From an uncultured Bacteroidaceae bacterium (GTDB lineage Bacteria > Bacteroidota > Bacteroidia > Bacteroidales > Bacteroidaceae), in contig CAJGDX010000015.1 of NCBI GenBank assembly GCA_904502185.1, positions 1-31,796 on the forward strand: a DNA stretch of 31,796 nucleotides, written 5' to 3'. The translations under genes and the position numbers were made by a program. The notes under the pieces were generated by a model. That model was not told where the DNA came from and did not search any database. It worked only from the letters and a program-made list of their open reading frames with translations. This document shows positions 31,290 through 31,796 of this stretch, in pieces. Position 1 is the stretch's first letter; each line of letters opens with the position of its first letter.

Positions 31290-31321
31290 TTTGTTGGCAG
31301 ACACAAGTGCCTGCCAACAAA
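31290..31321 (-). repeat. 11-bp inverted repeat between the DUF1080 and isomerase genes
   Basis: TTGTTGGCAG at 31291-31300 and CTGCCAACAA at 31311-31320 are exact complements, extendable by one pair to 31290 and 31321, around a 10-base loop. It is 18 bases before the isomerase ATG. It may be an intercistronic RNA hairpin affecting stability or attenuation. No T tract follows. Confidence 0.65.
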
Positions 31322-31346
31322 ATCAGTTAATTATTATGTCGGTATA

Positions 31347-31796
31347 TTATTCGAGGATTTTAACCTTGATGTTGCGGAACCATACATCGTCGCCGTGATC
31401 CTGGAAACCGATGTAACCTTCGCGAGCCTCGCCACCGCAGTTGTTGAGGAGAGCGAATGCATCGGGCCATCTCTCTTCTGAGAACTTAGATGCCTGGAGC
31501 ATTTCTGTCCACTGGGGTGTCCACAAGTGGTATTCTACAACAGCCTCGTCGTTCTGGTAGTGAACTACTGTACCTTTGTAAACCATGATTTTTACCTTGT
31601 TCCACTCGCCTGCGGGTTTAGAGTTCTGGGGCTTAGCAGGAATCATGTCGTAAAGTGATGATGACTGGCGGTTGCCGTCCTTACCCAATTTTGCGTCGGG
31701 GTGGTTCTCGTTGTCAAGTACCTGACACTCAGGTGCTGAGATGTAGATGGGCTTGCCGGGAAGCTCCTGTGCAAGGTAGAAGATACCTGAGTTTCC
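31347..31796 (-). CDS. DUF1080 (3-keto-disaccharide hydrolase) protein, 5' end outside window
   Basis: The C-terminal 149 residues are visible and the gene continues past the right edge. They show the concanavalin-like DUF1080 fold with conserved NSGIFYLAQELPGKPIYI, ECQVLDNENHPDAK, the DGNRQSSSLYDMIPAK loop, AGEWNKVKIMVYKG and the terminal EGYIGFQDHGDDVWFRNIKV. Family members include enzymes cleaving 3-keto-glycosides, produced by oxidation of the sugar ring, by elimination and hydration. The downstream epimerase/isomerase lipoprotein fits such a pathway. An internal TTG codon is not the start, because the conserved sequence extends unbroken to the window edge. Confidence 0.9.
   Translation of the reverse strand, partial: GNSGIFYLAQELPGKPIYISAPECQVLDNENHPDAKLGKDGNRQSSSLYDMIPAKPQNSKPAGEWNKVKIMVYKGTVVHYQNDEAVVEYHLWTPQWTEMLQASKFSEERWPDAFALLNNCGGEAREGYIGFQDHGDDVWFRNIKVKILE

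Overview
This window looks like chromosomal DNA of a member of the Bacteroidota, most likely order Bacteroidales. Several gene starts are preceded by the Bacteroidota -7 promoter element TAnnTTTG. Most genes lack a strong Shine-Dalgarno sequence. The gene families (pyrB-pyrI pair, GH97, DUF1080, YhcH, DUF6057-like, KDO enzymes, lipoprotein signal peptides) are typical of gut Bacteroidales. Base composition is moderate and even. I see no rRNA, tRNA, CRISPR array, phage or transposase gene.

Layout. 1-2492 (minus): an operon of aspartate carbamoyltransferase (pyrB, pyrI), a flavin reductase-like protein and a truncated outer-membrane barrel, joined by overlapping stop and start codons. 2771-7259 (plus): a bifunctional penicillin-binding protein, kdsB (CMP-KDO synthetase) and an M16 peptidase-like protein that lacks the zinc motif. 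7484-9259 (plus): an exported protein of 14 perfectly phased MORN repeats, then a YhcH-family protein. 9440-12606 (plus): a eukaryote-like glycogen branching enzyme and a multi-spanning membrane protein. 12756-16323 (minus): a compact three-gene unit of an alpha/beta hydrolase, a membrane-anchored MurF-like ligase and a D-Ala-D-Ala ligase-like enzyme with a Gly/Lys-rich tail. 16324-16715: a divergent intergenic region holding a probable gene remnant. 16716-22124 (plus): mutS2, a secreted endonuclease/exonuclease/phosphatase-fold protein and a GH97 glycosidase. 22327-23631 (plus): a serine beta-lactamase-family hydrolase. 23730-29367 (minus): mscS-like channel, bcp peroxiredoxin, a lipoprotein cyclophilin, a second secreted EEP protein, a DUF115 protein, a CMP-sugar synthetase and kdsD. 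29507-30289 (minus): tatC. 30384-31796 (minus): a sugar phosphate isomerase/epimerase lipoprotein and the 3' end of a DUF1080 (3-keto-disaccharide hydrolase) gene.

How the genes relate. Much of the window concerns the cell envelope: peptidoglycan synthesis (PBP1A, Ddl, MurF-like), KDO supply (kdsB and kdsD, in separate operons), a possible acidic-sugar glycosylation pair (CMP-sugar synthetase with DUF115), and protein export (TatC). The rest is mainly carbohydrate metabolism (GlgB, GH97, DUF1080 with isomerase).

The most unusual items are four. First, the hydrolase/membrane-MurF/Ddl operon, which looks like a self-contained accessory pathway for adding a dipeptide to a possibly membrane-bound acceptor. 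Second, a set of perfect or near-perfect intergenic palindromes of unrelated sequence, two of which lie directly after a TACCTTTG promoter element. Third, the CMP-sugar synthetase/DUF115 pair. Fourth, the exported MORN protein with a 12-bp inverted repeat in its leader.
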